From: Chondrus crispus
Taxonomy: Eukaryota; Rhodophyta; Florideophyceae; Gigartinales; Gigartinaceae
DNA length: 64,000 bases
NCBI RefSeq assembly: GCF_000350225.1
Contig: NW_005178827.1
Coordinates: 234,320 to 298,319 of the forward strand
Direction of reading: 5' to 3'
Shown here one piece after another: positions 61,276-64,000 of the stretch. Both the position numbers and the translations under genes were made by a program. Positions within the stretch are counted from its first letter, which is position 1. Every line of letters begins with the position of its first letter. The notes under the pieces were generated by a model. It searched no databases. It saw only the letters and a program-made list of their open reading frames with translations, and was not told where the DNA came from.

Positions 61276-61312
61276 TATTGATGCTGTCCCTATACTTTTT
61301 TTCGGCACTGTA

Positions 61313-61637
61313 CCCTAGGTTGGCCCTAATGCTCTTGCATAGGGCCGCCCCTGTACTTTCTCCATAAAGTCGACCATTCAAGGGTACACCTCTGCGAACA
61401 GCCGTGCGGACAGCACCGGAAGAGAAGTGAACACTCGTACTGTACTACTTCACAGAAAAGTTGAGCACCACCCATGCACCCCGTTCCCCTTGTGGGAACG
61501 ATGACCCCTTTTACCTCCTGTGTTGGGTTCCACTACATGCTACTTATACTGATTCCATTGGATGTACACGTGTGCGGTCTGTTAGAGTAGCATTGTTGGT
61601 AGTATCTGTGAGTGTGGTGTGTGTGTGCGGTCTGTCA
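61313..61637 (-). repeat. Probable 3' LTR of the Copia element (downstream end uncertain)
   Basis: Begins TGACAGACC directly after the purine tract. The pol frame reads about 90 bp into it. The lower boundary is taken as the edge of the Tc1 element only for want of a better mark. Confidence 0.4.
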
Positions 61638-64000
61638 GCCCCCCTCTCACGGATACTGCGCAATGCGGAGGGTTTGGGTGCAATGATGTTAAGTTGAGCA
61701 GTGAAGTCTGTGAATCGCTGTCCGTGGAGAGGTTTGGTGAACAGGTCGGCTAGCTGGTCTTTGGTCGGAATGTAGCGAATGACGATCGTCCCTTTCTTGA
61801 GGTGATCATGGATAAAGTGCTCTTTGATGTCGATGAATTTGCGCTTTTTCGTTGGGCATGTGTTCTTCGCGACTTGAATAGCTGCTTGATTGTCGACATG
61901 TAATGGGGTGGGGTCGGTGTTGTAGAGTTGTAGATCTTGTAGAACGCGTCGCAGCCATGCGGTTTGTTGCACCGTCGAAGTAGCAGCAATGTACTCGGCT
62001 TCGCATGTGGACAGCGCAATGACTGCTTGCTTCTTTGAGGACCAGTCAATGGGGGAGCAGCCGAGTGTGTGGACGATGCCGGAGTATGATTTGCGGTCTT
62101 TCGTGCTGGCGAAGTCGGCGTCTGAGTAGCTTTGCAAAGGTGTGGGGTTGCAGTTGTAGTGGATTCCATGCGTGCTAGTATGTTTGAGGTATCTGAGGAG
62201 CCGCTTAAGGGCGGACCAGTGGTGTTGAGTGGGATTGTGCATGTTCGTGGATAGGAGATTGGTGGCATGGTAGATATCGGGGCCAGTCGAATCTGCGACG
62301 TATCGCAGGTCGCCTACGAGTTGTCTGTATGAGTTGTGCAGTTGGTCAGTTAGGGGCGTTTCGGCGTTTTTGTTTAGGGTGTTCTTCGTGGCGATGTAGG
62401 GAGTGGGTTTGGGGTTGCATTCGGATAGTTGTATTTTTGCGAGAATGGCCCTGATGGTGTGTGGTTGCGATATGTGAATACTTCCGTCTGGGAAACGTTG
62501 CAGTTTCCAGTTGAGGAGGAGTTTGGGGTTCGGGAATCGCTTGATTGTGTATTTGGTGGAGAGGATTGTGTGCAGTTCGTCGAGTAGGAGTTGGTTAGTT
62601 GCAGTGGCCAGGAAGTCATCCATGCTAACAGTAAAGATGACATTTGTGGTGCTAGTGAGCTTGTAAAAGAGGCACGGGTCGTGGTGTGATTGCGTATAAC
62701 CGTGGGAGAGTAGGAATGTGGTTAGTTGGGTGAGGTAGATGTTGGCTGCAGGCGGGGTGCCGTAGAGATTACCGATGAGGATACCATGGCGGCCGGGGTG
62801 TTTGTAGGATCCGTCGAATTTGAGGTGTTGGCGGATATAAACTGGCTGATCGTGTTGGTATTTCTCGTGGAGGTAGGCTGCAGTGATGTCAAGGGTTTCA
62901 GTGGGCTGGTTGAATGCGGCGGCAATGGCAAGAACGGCACGTATTGTGGCAGGGTCCGCCATGTATGAAGTAGTTTGCTCTGGATTGTAGTGTTTGTGTG
63001 GTGTCATACAATCGCCTCTGACGGCACAGCGAGCTTTCCGAGATTGTATGCTGCCGTCGTCACGGCGTTTGTACTTGTACGTCATCATCAGGGGAATTAG
63101 TTGCGCATTATCTGGGATCTGTGATTTCGGTGTCCATTTGATGGTGTGGTTGTTGTCAAGGTTATCCAGTTCGGCGTCATGAGCTTTTTGCCAGAGTGCT
63201 GCGTCGGCGTACCTGCGCGCAGCAGTTAGTGATTTGGGGTTAGGGGTGGTGGGGGTGGTTTGTGTATGTGCGTGCGGGGATGGTGTTGGTTTGGGCTGAG
63301 TGAGGAATGCGTTGTGGGGGTGTATTGTGGGGTCATGCTGTCTGTAGTAAGGTCGGAAGTCAATGGAGCGGATTTGGTGGTATGTGTTGTTGGCGATGCT
63401 GAACACCATGATATGGGTCATGTTGATGCCGTACATATAGCGTGATGAAAATGCGCGTGGTTGTAGCTTTTTCTTTTTGTCTTGATGGAATGGTGCGAAG
63501 CCCAGTTGTTCAAAGGTGAACATGTGGGCTGGGTTTGGTTTGTGGTTGTAAAATTTTTCATGGGGTGAAGTGCAGATGCTTTTGTGGTATATCATGTTGT
63601 ACTTGAAGACTGCGTCCCGGACTGCGTCTTCCCAATGAGTATCGTCGAGCCGCGAGTGTTGGAGCGCTGCGCGAGCGGATTGCATTAGGGTCTGGTTGAT
63701 GCGCTCAGCGAGTGAATTTTCTTGGGGTTGATGCGGAGTGGTGTGTCGGTAGCTGACTCCGTGACTGGAGTATGTATCTTGCAGAGCTTTGGTTTGGAAT
63801 TCCTTGGCGTTGTCTGTTCTGTAGATTTGGATGCGGTTTGGGCTGTTGCGTTGAATGAGGTGAAAGGCGGCGGGGATGATTTTGGCTGTGACTTGGCGGT
63901 TGGGCATAAAGTATACCAGTAAGTACCGAGACTTTGCGTCTAGGAAAGTGATAAAGTATATGTTACCATGGCGTGATTTGGTGCGGAAGGGTCCACAGGT
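61544..64000 (-). CDS. pol: Copia Pol: integrase core (partial), reverse transcriptase, RNase H
   Basis: An open frame from the window edge (818 codons visible; the Met at 63907 is internal, since the upstream codons read CGPFRTKSRHGNIYFITFLD). Integrase: D in IYRTDNAKEFQ and E in QENSLAERINQTL. RT: LDITAAYLHEKYQHDQPVYI, LIGNLYGTPPAANIY, and catalytic FTVSMDDFLATA. RNase H: SYSDADFASTKDRKSYSG, IALSTCEAEYIAATS, HVDNQAAIQVAKN, then KEHFIHDHLKKGTI and DQLADLFTKPL. The last 30 residues come from the purine tract and LTR. No stop or frameshift is seen, in contrast to the relic at 12798, so this may be a young copy. Confidence 0.93.
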   Translation of the reverse strand, partial: TCGPFRTKSRHGNIYFITFLDAKSRYLLVYFMPNRQVTAKIIPAAFHLIQRNSPNRIQIYRTDNAKEFQTKALQDTYSSHGVSYRHTTPHQPQENSLAERINQTLMQSARAALQHSRLDDTHWEDAVRDAVFKYNMIYHKSICTSPHEKFYNHKPNPAHMFTFEQLGFAPFHQDKKKKLQPRAFSSRYMYGINMTHIMVFSIANNTYHQIRSIDFRPYYRQHDPTIHPHNAFLTQPKPTPSPHAHTQTTPTTPNPKSLTAARRYADAALWQKAHDAELDNLDNNHTIKWTPKSQIPDNAQLIPLMMTYKYKRRDDGSIQSRKARCAVRGDCMTPHKHYNPEQTTSYMADPATIRAVLAIAAAFNQPTETLDITAAYLHEKYQHDQPVYIRQHLKFDGSYKHPGRHGILIGNLYGTPPAANIYLTQLTTFLLSHGYTQSHHDPCLFYKLTSTTNVIFTVSMDDFLATATNQLLLDELHTILSTKYTIKRFPNPKLLLNWKLQRFPDGSIHISQPHTIRAILAKIQLSECNPKPTPYIATKNTLNKNAETPLTDQLHNSYRQLVGDLRYVADSTGPDIYHATNLLSTNMHNPTQHHWSALKRLLRYLKHTSTHGIHYNCNPTPLQSYSDADFASTKDRKSYSGIVHTLGCSPIDWSSKKQAVIALSTCEAEYIAATSTVQQTAWLRRVLQDLQLYNTDPTPLHVDNQAAIQVAKNTCPTKKRKFIDIKEHFIHDHLKKGTIVIRYIPTKDQLADLFTKPLHGQRFTDFTAQLNIIAPKPSALRSIRERGADRPHTHTTLTDTTNNATLTDRTRVHPMESV
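61638..61648 (-). other. Polypurine tract of the Copia element
   Basis: GAGAGGGGGGC on the minus strand, within the end of the pol frame (RERGADRPH), directly before the LTR start. Confidence 0.65.

Larger units (their letters stand above)
57435..61310 (-). mobile_element. Tc1-type DNA transposon with long TIRs, interrupted by two further elements
   Basis: Ends CAGTGCCGAAAAAAAGTATA on both sides with duplicated TA (57433-57434 and 61311-61312). TIRs are about 200 bp: left 57435-57635; right 58789-58957 plus 61276-61310. The right TIR is split by 58958-61275, flanked on both sides by TATT. Without the insert the element is about 1.56 kb, standard for Tc1. Confidence 0.93.
61313..64000 (-). 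mobile_element. Copia (Ty1-like) retrotransposon, 3' half, running off the window
   Basis: The minus strand carries integrase, RT and RNase H in one frame to the window edge, a purine tract (GAGAGGGGGGC, 61638-61648) and a probable 3' LTR start (TGACAGACCGCAC at 61637). The LTR end cannot be fixed because the other LTR is outside the window. Confidence 0.85.

Noticed and set aside
1..64000. CRISPR arrays, bacterial operons, rRNA genes or integrons
   Set aside because: No regularly spaced repeats, Shine-Dalgarno-led gene strings or rRNA sequence seen; the content is eukaryotic with spliced genes and retroelements.

Overview
The window is eukaryotic nuclear DNA from a transposon-rich genome with compact genes. 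The host genes have no introns or one or two short ones (95 to 237 bp, GT-AG). A CCT-domain regulator sits beside ordinary eukaryotic housekeeping genes (BAP31-like, Kish/TMEM167, acyltransferase). A photosynthetic eukaryote, most likely a multicellular red alga of the Chondrus type, fits best. That assignment is an inference from gene style and the mix of mobile elements, not from a search.

Layout. 1-1362: the 3' part of a PIF/Harbinger transposon, with the transposase on + and the tail of a coiled-coil partner gene on -. 1363-12797: Gypsy/chromovirus element A on +, with LTRs, PBS, gag, a once-frameshifted pol with a C-terminal chromodomain, and two large antisense ORFs between pol and the 3' LTR. 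12798-17024: a decayed Copia relic joined directly to the Gypsy LTR. 17389-33247: a host gene island with BAP31-like (+), WBP2-like (-), RNA m5U methyltransferase (+), RING/pseudo-GTPase protein (-), GST (+), a deleted MULE transposon, CCT-domain protein (+), PlsC-type acyltransferase (+) and Kish (-). 34588-49956: Gypsy element B on -, same family as A, flanked by a perfect ATAGC target duplication. Three DNA elements are nested in it: a pogo-like transposon in the 3' LTR, a Tigger-like deletion derivative downstream of pol, and a Tourist-like MITE in pol. 49962-53450: unrecognised, partly decayed ORFs. 53458-57400: a non-LTR retroelement with an RT and a C-terminal nuclease-like domain. 57435-61310: a Tc1 transposon (DD34E) with TIRs of about 200 bp, whose right TIR is split by a Harbinger element and a pogo-like fragment. 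61313-64000: a largely intact Copia element on - that runs off the window.

The most unusual points are: (1) the 831-codon antisense reading frame in Gypsy A, broken only by one TAG and ending in a nuclear-localisation-like basic tail; (2) a protein joining a RING finger to a Ras-like fold that has lost its nucleotide-binding motifs; (3) the depth of transposon nesting, with several insertions datable relative to each other from target duplications. Several host genes were assembled across introns by matching reading frames: BAP31-like, WBP2-like, acyltransferase and Kish.
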